Positions 24,434 to 33,777 of a stretch of 64,000 nt of DNA are shown piece by piece (positions within the stretch are counted from its first letter, which is position 1; each line of letters begins with the position of its first letter). The notes beneath the pieces are model-generated. The model did not search any database. It was not told the DNA's origin and saw only the letters and a list, made by a program, of their open reading frames with translations. Position numbers and translations under genes: made by a program. The stretch is from Glycomyces sambucus. GTDB taxonomy: Bacteria; Actinomycetota; Actinomycetes; Mycobacteriales; Micromonosporaceae. Where the stretch lies: NCBI RefSeq assembly GCF_900102815.1, contig NZ_FNGF01000001.1, forward strand, positions 827,443 to 891,442. Reading direction: 5' to 3'.

Positions 24434-25339
24434 ATGAGCGACCGTTGGATCGAGGTGGGCGACCGCGTGTGGGCCCGCCGCCTGAAGGAACTCGACCAGA
24501 CCCTCGGGCTGGTCGTCGCCGACGAGTGCGCGCTGGTGATCGACACCGGGACCACCGCCGAGGCGGGCTTCGCGTACGCCACCGCGATCCGGGAGCTGAC
24601 GAACCTGCCGTGGCAGGTCGCGTACACGCACGACCACTTCGACCACTGGTTCGGGACCGCCGCGTTCGGCGAGTCCGCGGTGTGGGCGGTCGCCGACGGC
24701 GCGCACTACGTGGCCTTCGGCGACGAGCAGCGCAAGGCGTGGGTCGCGAAGTACCGCCTCGACGGCCGCGAGGAGGACGCGCGGAAGATGGCGGCCTCGC
24801 GCCTGGTGCCCCCGAACTGCCGCGTCCAGGGCGCGATCGGGCTGAACCTGGGCGGCCGCACCGTGGTCCTGCGCCAGGTCGGCTTGGCGCACAGCGACAA
24901 CGACATGGTCGTGGAGGTCCCGGACGCGGGCGTGCTGTTCGCCGGGGACCTCCTGGAGCAGGGCGCGCCGCCCTCGTACACCGCGGCCTACCCGATCGAG
25001 TGGCCCCAGGCGGTCGAGTTCCTGCTGAGCTGGAAGCCGAAGGTCGTCGTGCCGGGCCACGGCGAGCCGGGCGACTACTGGTGGGCCCGCGCCCAGGCGC
25101 GGGACCTCGCCGAGGTCTCGCGGCTGTGCACCGAGGTGGCGCAGGGGTTCCTCACCGAGGACGAGGCCGCCGAGCACGGCCCGTTCGGCCCCGACTCGAT
25201 GCGCGAGGCGATCGCGCGCTGGAAGGAGCTGACGCCGCCGGCCCCCGAGCCCGCGCCCCGGCCCGCCTCGGCGGCGACGCCGCCCCCGCCGGTCGTGGTC
25301 TACGAGGTGTTCGACTACCAGGTGGACATGACGCGGTAG
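24434..25339 (+). CDS. MBL-fold metallo-hydrolase
   Basis: The 301-residue enzyme has the metallo-beta-lactamase signature THDHFDHW (HxHxDH), LAHSDNDMVV (third His), FAGDLLE (bridging Asp) and PGHGEPG (last His), so a di-metal site is expected. The C-terminal 40 residues are Pro/Ala-rich and probably disordered. TACCAT lies 7 nt before the ATG and no Shine-Dalgarno is visible, suggesting a leaderless message. The substrate is not predictable; glyoxalase-II-like or other thioester hydrolases share this fold. Confidence 0.85.
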   Translation: MSDRWIEVGDRVWARRLKELDQTLGLVVADECALVIDTGTTAEAGFAYATAIRELTNLPWQVAYTHDHFDHWFGTAAFGESAVWAVADGAHYVAFGDEQRKAWVAKYRLDGREEDARKMAASRLVPPNCRVQGAIGLNLGGRTVVLRQVGLAHSDNDMVVEVPDAGVLFAGDLLEQGAPPSYTAAYPIEWPQAVEFLLSWKPKVVVPGHGEPGDYWWARAQARDLAEVSRLCTEVAQGFLTEDEAAEHGPFGPDSMREAIARWKELTPPAPEPAPRPASAATPPPPVVVYEVFDYQVDMTR

Positions 25340-25355
25340 GGGACGACTGGCGAAC

Positions 25356-25378
25356 GGCCCGGGCACGGGTGCCGGGCC
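25356..25378. terminator. Weak terminator between MBL and MarR genes
   Basis: GGCAC/GTGCC at 25362-25366 and 25369-25373 is extended outward by GG-CCC pairing with one bulge, between convergent genes. Confidence 0.35.
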
Positions 25379-25417
25379 CGATCGAGAAGGCTCGGAAGGG
25401 GCCCAGAGGAAGAGGGC

Positions 25418-25933
25418 TCAGTCGAAGGGCTGGTCCTCGAAGCCCGCGTGCAGCTTCTTGAGCAGGGCGCCGAGCTGGCGCCGCTCGTCGTCGGTGAGGA
25501 CCGAGAGGGCCTCGTTCTGGGCCGCGACGCCGATGCGGACCGAATCCTCGATGACCTCGCGGCCGAGTTCGGTCATGCGGACCTTGATGCCGCGCCGGTC
25601 CCCCGGGTCGGGCAGGCGCTCGACGAACCCGGCGGCTTCGAGCTTGTCGAGGCGGCCGGTGAGCCCGCCGGAGCTGAGCATCATGGCGGCGCTGATCTCC
25701 TTGGGCGAGAGCGTGTAGGGGTCCCCGGAGCGGCGGATGGTCGCGAGGACGTCAAACTCGTTGCGCCCCAGGCCCTTGCGCGCGCGCAGCTCGTGGAGCC
25801 GGGCGCCGAGCTTCTGGGAGATCCGGTGGATGCGCCCGAAGAGGGCCATCGGTTCGAGCTCCCGGTCGAGGTCGAGTTCGGGCATCTCGCGGTGCCACTG
25901 GCCGATGATGCGGTCCACGGCGTCGTCTGTCAT
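25418..25933 (-). CDS. MarR-family transcriptional regulator
   Basis: The 171-residue winged-helix regulator has the MarR core: EFDVLATIRRSGDPYTLSP, recognition helix AAMMLSSGGLTGRLDKLE, and wing residues DPGDRRGIKVRMTELG (the conserved D-x-R-D-R/G pattern). It is divergent from the EamA transporter, with a perfect 11-bp-arm palindrome between them, so it most likely represses that transporter (and itself) until a ligand binds. GGGGAG precedes the ATG. Confidence 0.93.
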   Translation of the reverse strand: MTDDAVDRIIGQWHREMPELDLDRELEPMALFGRIHRISQKLGARLHELRARKGLGRNEFDVLATIRRSGDPYTLSPKEISAAMMLSSGGLTGRLDKLEAAGFVERLPDPGDRRGIKVRMTELGREVIEDSVRIGVAAQNEALSVLTDDERRQLGALLKKLHAGFEDQPFD

Positions 25934-25999
25934 GAGCGGTATTCTCCCCTACCTGCGTCGACACCGCCCGAGTACCTGGCGGTGAGGTAAATCTTGAAC

Positions 26000-26023
26000 A
26001 AGTAACTTGACTTCAAGTTACTT
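26000..26023. promoter_or_regulatory. MarR operator palindrome overlapping the eamA promoter
   Basis: AAGTAACTTGA (26000-26010) and TCAAGTTACTT (26013-26023) form a perfect inverted repeat with a 2-bp spacer. The -35-like TTGACT (26007-26012) lies inside it, with TAAGCT 16 bp further on as a possible -10. A related half-site (AAGCTACTTCAAG) occurs just before the ribosome site. The region is unusually AT-rich. Confidence 0.7.
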
Positions 26024-26065
26024 TGATGTAAGCTAATCATAGACAAGCTACTTCAAGGAGTCGTC

Positions 26066-26983
26066 GTGAACCGCAGCACCAAGGACCTCCTCCTCACCGC
26101 CCTCGCGCCGGTCATGTGGGGCACCACCTACTTCGTCACCACCGAGTTCCTCCCCGCGGACCGGCCCTTCCTCACCGCGCTCCTGCGGGCCCTCCCCGCC
26201 GGCCTGCTGCTCATAGTCCTGGCACGACGCCTGCCGCGCGGATCGTGGTGGTGGAAGTCCGGGGTCATCGGCCTGCTGAACATCGCGGTGTTCTTCGCGC
26301 TCCTGTTCACCGCGACCTACCGGCTCCCCGGCGGCGTCGCCGCCGTGCTCGGCGCGGTCGGCCCGCTCGTCACCGCCGCGATGACGATCCTGGTGCTGCA
26401 CACCAGGGTCCGGCTGCGGACGTGGCTGCTCGGCATCGCAGGCGTCACCGGCGTGGCGATGGTGGTCCTCACCGCGCAGGCCCGGCTCGACCTGGTCGGC
26501 GCGCTCGCCGGGGTCGGCGGCGCGGTCTCGATGGCGACCGCGGTGGTCCTCACCAAGAAGTGGGGCCTGCCCGAGGGCGCCGGCCCCGCGGCCCTCGCGG
26601 GCTGGCAGCTCACCGCCGGCGGCCTGCTGCTCGCCCCGCTCGCGTTCCTCGCTGAAGGCGGCATCCCGGTCCTCACCGGCACCAACGTCCTCGGCTACCT
26701 GTACCTCGGCCTGGTCAACACGGCCCTGGGCTACTGGCTGTGGTTCCGCGGCATCCCGCGCCTCTCGGTGGTCCCGCTCAGCTTCCTCGGCCTGCTCTCC
26801 CCCCTGACGGCCGCCACCGTGGGCTGGCTCCTCGCCGGCGAGACGTTCACCGTCTGGCAGACCGTCGGCTTCGCGGTCGCCCTCGGCGCGACCCTCCTGG
26901 CGCAGCTCCAGAACCGCCCCAAGCGGATCGTCCCGGAGACCGCGCAGGCGGTCGAGCCGCCGAAGGTCCTCGCCCGGGTCTGA
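26066..26983 (+). CDS. EamA/DMT-family transporter
   Basis: The 305-residue membrane protein has two EamA repeats totalling about 10 helices (MWGTTYFVTTEFLPADRP at the start of repeat 1; GWQLTAGGLLLAPLAF and LGLVNTALGYWLWFRGI in repeat 2). The family exports amino acids and other metabolites. The GTG start follows AAGGAG. The MarR operator upstream suggests inducible efflux. Confidence 0.9.
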   Translation: MNRSTKDLLLTALAPVMWGTTYFVTTEFLPADRPFLTALLRALPAGLLLIVLARRLPRGSWWWKSGVIGLLNIAVFFALLFTATYRLPGGVAAVLGAVGPLVTAAMTILVLHTRVRLRTWLLGIAGVTGVAMVVLTAQARLDLVGALAGVGGAVSMATAVVLTKKWGLPEGAGPAALAGWQLTAGGLLLAPLAFLAEGGIPVLTGTNVLGYLYLGLVNTALGYWLWFRGIPRLSVVPLSFLGLLSPLTAATVGWLLAGETFTVWQTVGFAVALGATLLAQLQNRPKRIVPETAQAVEPPKVLARV

Positions 26984-26995
26984 ACCCGCATGCGA

Positions 26996-27023
26996 AAAGG
27001 GCCGGTCCTCGGACCGGCCCTTT
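26996..27023. terminator. Bidirectional terminator between eamA and the ABC permease
   Basis: A perfect 13-bp stem (AAAGGGCCGGTCC at 26996-27008, complement at 27011-27023) has a 2-nt gap at the loop, flanked by A and T tracts. Confidence 0.9.
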
Positions 27024-27032
27024 CGGCTCGCG

Positions 27033-27841
27033 TCAGACCATCTTGCGCTTGTAGGCGCGCATCGCGAGCGGGGCCGTCACCGCGAAGATCACCGCGGCCC
27101 ACACGAACGTCCACATGAGCGGTTCGGCGATCGGGCCGTACGAGAGCAGGCCGCGCATCGCGTCGGCGAGGTGCGTGACCGGGTTGACCTTGGCCCACGC
27201 CTGCATGAAGCCCGGCATGGTGTTGATGTCCACGAACGCGCTCGAGGTGAACGTCAGCGGCATGATGATGACGAAGGCGTAGATCTGGACCTTCTCCTCG
27301 GAGTCCGCGACCACCCCCATGAGCACCGAGACCCACGAGATCGCCAGCGCGAACACGACGAGCACGAGCGTCGCGAGCAGGGCGTAGCCGATGCTGCGCA
27401 GCTCGAAGCCCATGAGCAGGCCGAGGCCGACCATGATGAGGATGGACCAGACCTGCTTGAACATGTCGGCGAAGATCTTCCCGGCCAGGGGCGCGGAGCG
27501 GGCGATCGGGAGCGACCGGAAGCGGTCGTAGACGCCCTTGCGCAGGTCGGCGTTGATGCCGGTGCCGGTGTACATGGTGAGGAAGATGGCGTTCTGGGCG
27601 ATGAGGCCGCCGAGGACGTACTGGAGGTAGTCCGAGGTGGAGCCGGCCATCTGGCCGCCGAAGACGTAGACGAACAGCAGCAGGAACATGATCGGGCTGA
27701 GGCTGAGGTCGACGAGTTCGAACGGGTTGTGCTTGATGCGGACCATCTGGCGCCAGGCCATGGAGAGGGTCTGGCTGACGGTGGCGCCGACGCTCGGCCG
27801 TCCGAGGACGGGGGCGGCGGGGGTCTCGACGGTGGCGGCGG

Positions 27842-27845
<4 letters not shown>
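27033..27845 (-). CDS. ABC-2 type transporter permease (DrrB-like)
   Basis: The 270-residue integral membrane subunit has about six helices and the ABC-2 signature in LGGLIAQNAIFLTMYTGTGINADLRKGVYDRFRSLPIARS. It pairs with the ATPase encoded just upstream; its ATG overlaps that stop (ATGA). DrrAB-type systems export antibiotics or lipids. Confidence 0.9.
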
Positions 27846-28831
<986 letters not shown>

Positions 28832-29073
28832 GTCGTCCTCCTTCGGATGCGTTCGCGGGTGCGCTCGGTGGCGCTCGGATGCGGTTGTGCCCCGGTGGCG
28901 TGCACCGGGCGGGTGCTGGTCTCCGCGGCGCTGGGAGCGCCAGCTCTCATGATGTCAGATTGACGCCCAGTTGGCATCACCTCGGCGCGGCGTGTTTCAC
29001 AGGCCGGAGATCGATCATGCACCCTGGGTCCGACAAGTGGACCGTTTTTGCGAACGTCTGTCGCATCTTGGGG

Positions 29074-32000
29074 CTAGAGGGTCTGGAGGAGCTTCCTGAT
29101 GCGCTTCTCGGAGACCTGGTAGCGGGTGCCGAGCTGCTGGGCGAAGAAGCTGATCCGGAGCTCTTCGAGCATCCACCGGACCTCGCGGCCCTCACCGGAG
29201 CGCAGCGCCGCGGGGCGGGAGCGCGCGAGGGCGTCGCGGTCGGCCTCGAGGGAGTGGATCACGTCCATCTTGCCCTTGTCGCCGGCCACGTCGGCGACCA
29301 CGCGCTTGGCGCGGTAGGCGATGCCCTTGACGTAGCGGTGCAGGTCGTCCAGGCGCCACCAGCCGGTCGCGCCCACGAACCCGTCGGTGCCGGTGAGCCC
29401 TTCGAGCTGGCGGCGCATGTCGCTCATGGCCGCGAGCATGGTGAAGTCGAACTTGCCTTCCAGGAGGCGCGCGGCCTCGCGGGTCTCGGTGAGCACGGCG
29501 GCGGCCTTGCGGGCCACGGCCGGGGACTCCCCGGCCACCTCGGGGCGGGCGCGCCCCAGCAGCGCCTCGAACCCGGCGCGGTCCCACGCCGGGCCGCCGC
29601 CTTCGATGAGGACCTTGTCGAGGACGGTGCGCACGCAGTCGGCCAGGAGCGCGTCGACGTTCGCGTACGGCCCGGTGGCGAGCGCGAGCTGCTCGTTGCG
29701 GGTGAGGGCGTCCTTCAGGCGCGGGTCGGGGCAGTTCAGGCGCAGCAGGCGCCGGGTGCCGGCCCACATGTTCGCGGCCTGCGAGGCGGGGTCGGGGAAC
29801 GCCTTGACGCCGACGGTGGCGCCCTCGTCGACGAGCGCGGGGTACGCCTTCGCGGTGTAGCCCTTGCGCGGGGTCTCGTGGAGCTTCGGCAGCGCGTCGA
29901 AGTCCCATGTCTTGAGGCCGGTGCGCTCCAGGTCGAACGCCTCGGCGGCGGCCTCCTGGGTCTTGGGGGCGAGCTGCCGCTGGAGCGCGCCGAGCTCCTT
30001 GCCCTCGGCGAGCACCGCGCCGTCCTCGTCCTTGACCTGGAAGGTGACGAGCAGGTGCCCGGGGACCTTGGCGAGGTCGAAGGCGTCGAACGGCACGTGC
30101 ACGTTCGTCATGGACTTGAGCGTGTCGGCGAGCGCGGCCATCATGGGGCGGCCGGGGGCCGGGGCCATGCGGGCGACGGCGGCCTTCGCGAAGTCGGGGG
30201 CCGGGACGAAGCTGCGGCGCAGGGACTTCGGGAGGCTCTTGATGAGCGCCTCGGCGAACTCGGCGCGCAGGCCCGGGACCTGCCAGGTGAACGCGTCCTG
30301 GTCGAGGAGCTGGAGCGCGGGCAGCGGGACGGCGACGGTGACGCCGTCCCGGGCCGAGCCGGGCTCGAACTCGTAGTCGAGTTCGAGGTCGGCGCCCTCG
30401 GAGGTCCAGACCTCGGGGTAGTCGCCCTCGTCGACGGCCTCGGCGCGGTCGCCCAGGAGCAGGGCCTCGTCGAAGTCCAGGAGGGTCTTGTCGCGCTGCT
30501 TCTTCCACCAGGAGTCGAAGTGGCGGCCGGAGACGACGTCGGCGGGCACGCGTTCGTCGTAGAAGTCGAAGAGGGTCTGCTCGTCGGCGAGGAGGCCCCT
30601 CTGGCGGACGCGGCTCTCCAGCTCCTCGACCTCGGTGATCTTCGCGAGGTTGTCGGCGAGGAACCTGTGGTGGGTCTCCCACTCGCCCTGGACGAGCGCG
30701 TGGCGGATGAACAGCTCGCGGCTGAGGGGCACGTCGATGCGGCCGAAGTTGACGCTGCGGCGGGCCACGATCGGGACGCCGTAGAGCGTGACGCGCTCGA
30801 ACGCCATCACGGCCCCGGAGCGCTTGGACCAGTGGGGCTCGGAGTAGGTGCGCTTGACGAGGTGCTGCGCGATCGGCTCGACCCACTCGGGTTCGATCTT
30901 GGCGCACACGCGGCCCCACAGGCGGCTGGTCTCCACCAGCTCGCCCGCGACGACCCAGCGCGGCTGCTTCTTCGCCAGGCCCGAGCCGGGGAAGATCGCG
31001 AACTTCGCGTTGCGCCCGCCCAGGTACTCGCGGGTGTCGGCCTCCTTGACGCCGATGTGGGACAGGAGCCCCGAGAGCAGCGCGGTGTGCACGCGCTTGG
31101 GGTCGGGGGTGAGGTCCGGGTCCTCGACGGGGATCTTCAGGCTCTTGAGGACGCCGAGGATCTGCCGCACCAGGTCCTGCCACTCGCGGATGCGCAGGTA
31201 GTGCAGGTACTCCTGTTTGCACATGCGCCGGAACGCGCTGGAGGAGCGCGAGCGGCGCTCGTCCTCCAGGTACCGCCACAGGTTGAGGAAGGCCGAGAAG
31301 TCGGAGTCCGGGTCGTTGAACCGGGCGTGGGACTGGTCGGCCTGGGCGCGCTTGTCGGCCGGGCGTTCCTTCGGGTCCTGGATCGACATCGCGGCGGTGA
31401 TGACGGCGACCGCGCGGACGCAGCCTTCGTCGCGGGCCTGGAGGATCATGCGGGCCAGGCGCGGGTCGATCGGCAGCCGCGCGATGTCGCGCCCGGCCCT
31501 GGTCAGGCGCCGCTCCCCCGCGCGCACGTCTTCGAGCGCGCCGAGCTCCACCAGGAGGTCCATGCCGTCTTTGATGTTGCGCGAGTCGGGGGCGTCGACG
31601 AACGGGAACGTCTCGACGCGGCCGAGCTTCGCGGCGGTCATCTGGAGGATGACGGAGGCGAGGTTCGTGCGCAGGATCTCGGCGTCGGTGAACTCCGGGC
31701 GGGCGTTGAAGTCGTCCTCGGAGTACAGGCGGATGCAGATGCCCTCGGCAACGCGGCCGCAGCGGCCGGCGCGCTGGTTGGCGCTGGCCTGGGAGATCGC
31801 CTCGATGGGGAGGCGCTGGACCTTCGTGCGGGCGGAGTAGCGGGAGATGCGGGCGTACCCGGCGTCGACCACGTAGCGGATGCCGGGGACGGTCAGGGAG
31901 GTCTCGGCGACGTTGGTGGAGAGGATGATCCGGCGCCCGGTGTGGGGGCGGAACACGCGGTGCTGCTCCTCGGCGGAGAGGCGCGCGTAGAGCGGGACGA

Positions 32001-32991
32001 CCTCGGTGTGGCGGAGCTTGGCCTTCTCCAGGGCGTCGGCGGTGTCGCGGATCTCCTGCTCGCCGGAGAGGAAGACGAGGATGTCGCCGTCGCCGGCGCG
32101 GGAGAGCTCGTTGACGGCGTCGAGGATGCCGTCGGTCTGGTCGCGGTCCTCCTCGCCCTCCTCGCTGCGCAGGGGCCGGTACCGGATCTCGACGGGGTAG
32201 GTGCGCCCGGAGACCTCGAGGATCGGGGCGGGCTTCGCCTCCGTACCGCTGCGCCCCTGTTCGCCGGAGGCGAAGTGCTTCGCGAAGCGCTCGGGGTCGA
32301 TGGTCGCGGAGGTGACGATCACCTTGAGGTCGGGGCGCTTGGGGAGGATCTGCTTGAGGCAGCCGAGGATGAAGTCGATGTTGAGGCTGCGCTCGTGGGC
32401 CTCGTCGATGATGATCGTGTCGTAGGCGCTGAGCAGCCGGTCGTGCTGGATCTCGGTGAGCAGGATGCCGTCGGTCATGAGCTTGACGTAGCTCTTGTCC
32501 GAGACCTGGTCGGTGAAGCGGACCTTCCAGCCGACGGCCTCGCCGAGCGGGGAGCCGAGCTCCTCGGCGATGCGCTCGGCGACCGCGCGGGCCGCGATGC
32601 GCCGCGGCTGCGTGTGGCCGATCATGCCGCGCACGCCGCGGCCGAGTTCGAGGCAGATCTTCGGGATCTGCGTGGTCTTGCCCGAGCCGGTCTCGCCCGC
32701 GATGATAACGACCTGGTGGTCGCGGATCGCCGCGAGGATGTCGTCCTTGCGCTGCGAGACGGGCAGCTCTTCGGGGTAGACGATTTTCGGGACGCCGGCG
32801 GCGCGGGCCGCCAGCGCGGCCTCCCTGGACTCGACGTCGGCCTCGATCTTCGCGAACGCCTCGCCGCGGGCGGGGCCTTCGAGTTCGCGGGCCTCCCGCA
32901 GGCGGCGCCGGAGGGCGCGCTGATCGGCCGTGCGCAGCGCGGAGACGCGCTCGTGCAGGCTGGGACGGGATTTCGGGACGCTGCTGGGCAT
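29074..32991 (-). CDS. hrpA: ATP-dependent RNA helicase HrpA
   Basis: The 1305-residue DEAH-box helicase has motif I GETGSGKTT, DEAH, SAT, and motif VI QRAGRCGRV. The HA2/OB-fold region and the large HrpA-specific C-terminal domain (DUF3418, SFFAQQLGTRYQVSEKRI near the end) follow. E. coli HrpA is about 1300 residues. The ATG at 32991 gives that length; an in-frame ATG at 33033 would add 14 residues. No Shine-Dalgarno is clear, but TATCCT lies 11 nt upstream. HrpA resolves stalled or collided ribosomes on mRNA. Confidence 0.93.
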   Translation of the reverse strand: MPSSVPKSRPSLHERVSALRTADQRALRRRLREARELEGPARGEAFAKIEADVESREAALAARAAGVPKIVYPEELPVSQRKDDILAAIRDHQVVIIAGETGSGKTTQIPKICLELGRGVRGMIGHTQPRRIAARAVAERIAEELGSPLGEAVGWKVRFTDQVSDKSYVKLMTDGILLTEIQHDRLLSAYDTIIIDEAHERSLNIDFILGCLKQILPKRPDLKVIVTSATIDPERFAKHFASGEQGRSGTEAKPAPILEVSGRTYPVEIRYRPLRSEEGEEDRDQTDGILDAVNELSRAGDGDILVFLSGEQEIRDTADALEKAKLRHTEVVPLYARLSAEEQHRVFRPHTGRRIILSTNVAETSLTVPGIRYVVDAGYARISRYSARTKVQRLPIEAISQASANQRAGRCGRVAEGICIRLYSEDDFNARPEFTDAEILRTNLASVILQMTAAKLGRVETFPFVDAPDSRNIKDGMDLLVELGALEDVRAGERRLTRAGRDIARLPIDPRLARMILQARDEGCVRAVAVITAAMSIQDPKERPADKRAQADQSHARFNDPDSDFSAFLNLWRYLEDERRSRSSSAFRRMCKQEYLHYLRIREWQDLVRQILGVLKSLKIPVEDPDLTPDPKRVHTALLSGLLSHIGVKEADTREYLGGRNAKFAIFPGSGLAKKQPRWVVAGELVETSRLWGRVCAKIEPEWVEPIAQHLVKRTYSEPHWSKRSGAVMAFERVTLYGVPIVARRSVNFGRIDVPLSRELFIRHALVQGEWETHHRFLADNLAKITEVEELESRVRQRGLLADEQTLFDFYDERVPADVVSGRHFDSWWKKQRDKTLLDFDEALLLGDRAEAVDEGDYPEVWTSEGADLELDYEFEPGSARDGVTVAVPLPALQLLDQDAFTWQVPGLRAEFAEALIKSLPKSLRRSFVPAPDFAKAAVARMAPAPGRPMMAALADTLKSMTNVHVPFDAFDLAKVPGHLLVTFQVKDEDGAVLAEGKELGALQRQLAPKTQEAAAEAFDLERTGLKTWDFDALPKLHETPRKGYTAKAYPALVDEGATVGVKAFPDPASQAANMWAGTRRLLRLNCPDPRLKDALTRNEQLALATGPYANVDALLADCVRTVLDKVLIEGGGPAWDRAGFEALLGRARPEVAGESPAVARKAAAVLTETREAARLLEGKFDFTMLAAMSDMRRQLEGLTGTDGFVGATGWWRLDDLHRYVKGIAYRAKRVVADVAGDKGKMDVIHSLEADRDALARSRPAALRSGEGREVRWMLEELRISFFAQQLGTRYQVSEKRIRKLLQTL

Positions 32992-33066
32992 GACGATAGG
33001 CAAGGATACGCGGGCGGCACCGCTGCGCGCCATGCATTAACGGCGGCTGTGGCGCCGGTCGGGGGT

Positions 33067-33594
33067 TCAGTCCTCCAGGTCGCCGCAGAGGACCCGGTCG
33101 CCGGTGAGGCCCTGGGCCTGGACGACGGCGTCGGGGGCGTGGACGACGACGCTCTCGGCCCGGTCGTCGAGGGCGAGGGTGCTGGACTCGGTGGTCTCGC
33201 CGACGCCAGTGGCCGAGGTGGTGAACGTCAGTTCGACGATGTTCCCGGCCGCGTCCTCGCCGTTCGGGTCCGAGAGCCAGTGGCCGCCGCCGGGCGGGTT
33301 GTCGTCGCACTCGCCGTCGTGGACGTGGGCGGTGTACTCGACCGAGTCGCCGAGGCCGACGGCGGTGAGCTGGACGTTCGTGCCGTCGTCGGAGGTGGCG
33401 TTCACGGTGCCGTGGCCGTTGGGGTAGACCGCGGCCCATTCGGCGGTGGTGGTCAGGTTCGCGGTCCAGGAGCCGCCGAGGTCGGCCGCGTCCTCGGCGT
33501 CGGGGTCGTCGTCGCCGCACGCGGCGGCGGCCGCGGCGAGGAGGGCCGCCGCGCTGATCGCGGCGGCCTTGGCGGTGACTCGGCGGTTCGGCAT
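33067..33594 (-). CDS. Copper-only-type superoxide dismutase-like lipoprotein
   Basis: The 175-residue protein has a signal peptide and lipobox Cys26 (LLAAAAAAC), followed by a Cu/Zn-SOD beta barrel. Copper ligands are visible: His90 and His92 (AHVHDGEC), His105 (GGGHW) and His152 (VVVHA). The disulfide Cys96/Cys170 and the active-site Arg167 (RVLCG) are in place. No His occurs between 106 and 151, so the two zinc-ligand histidines and the normal electrostatic loop are missing. This is the pattern of Cu-only SODs such as mycobacterial SodC. AAGGAG precedes the ATG at 33594. Confidence 0.75.
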   Translation of the reverse strand: MPNRRVTAKAAAISAAALLAAAAAACGDDDPDAEDAADLGGSWTANLTTTAEWAAVYPNGHGTVNATSDDGTNVQLTAVGLGDSVEYTAHVHDGECDDNPPGGGHWLSDPNGEDAAGNIVELTFTTSATGVGETTESSTLALDDRAESVVVHAPDAVVQAQGLTGDRVLCGDLED

Positions 33595-33777
33595 GGGCGC
33601 TCCTTCATCGGTCGGCCCGACCAGTATCGGGCCGCCCGGGCGTCCGGGCCGGGATTCGCGCGCCGTGTCCGGCGGGTACCGGACGCGCGAACCGGGTCCG
33701 TGGTCGCGCGTTCCCGCGAGCGGCTGCGGGTCCACGGCCGCCGCGCCCGGTCGCAGGACCGGGCGCGGCGGTGCGGG

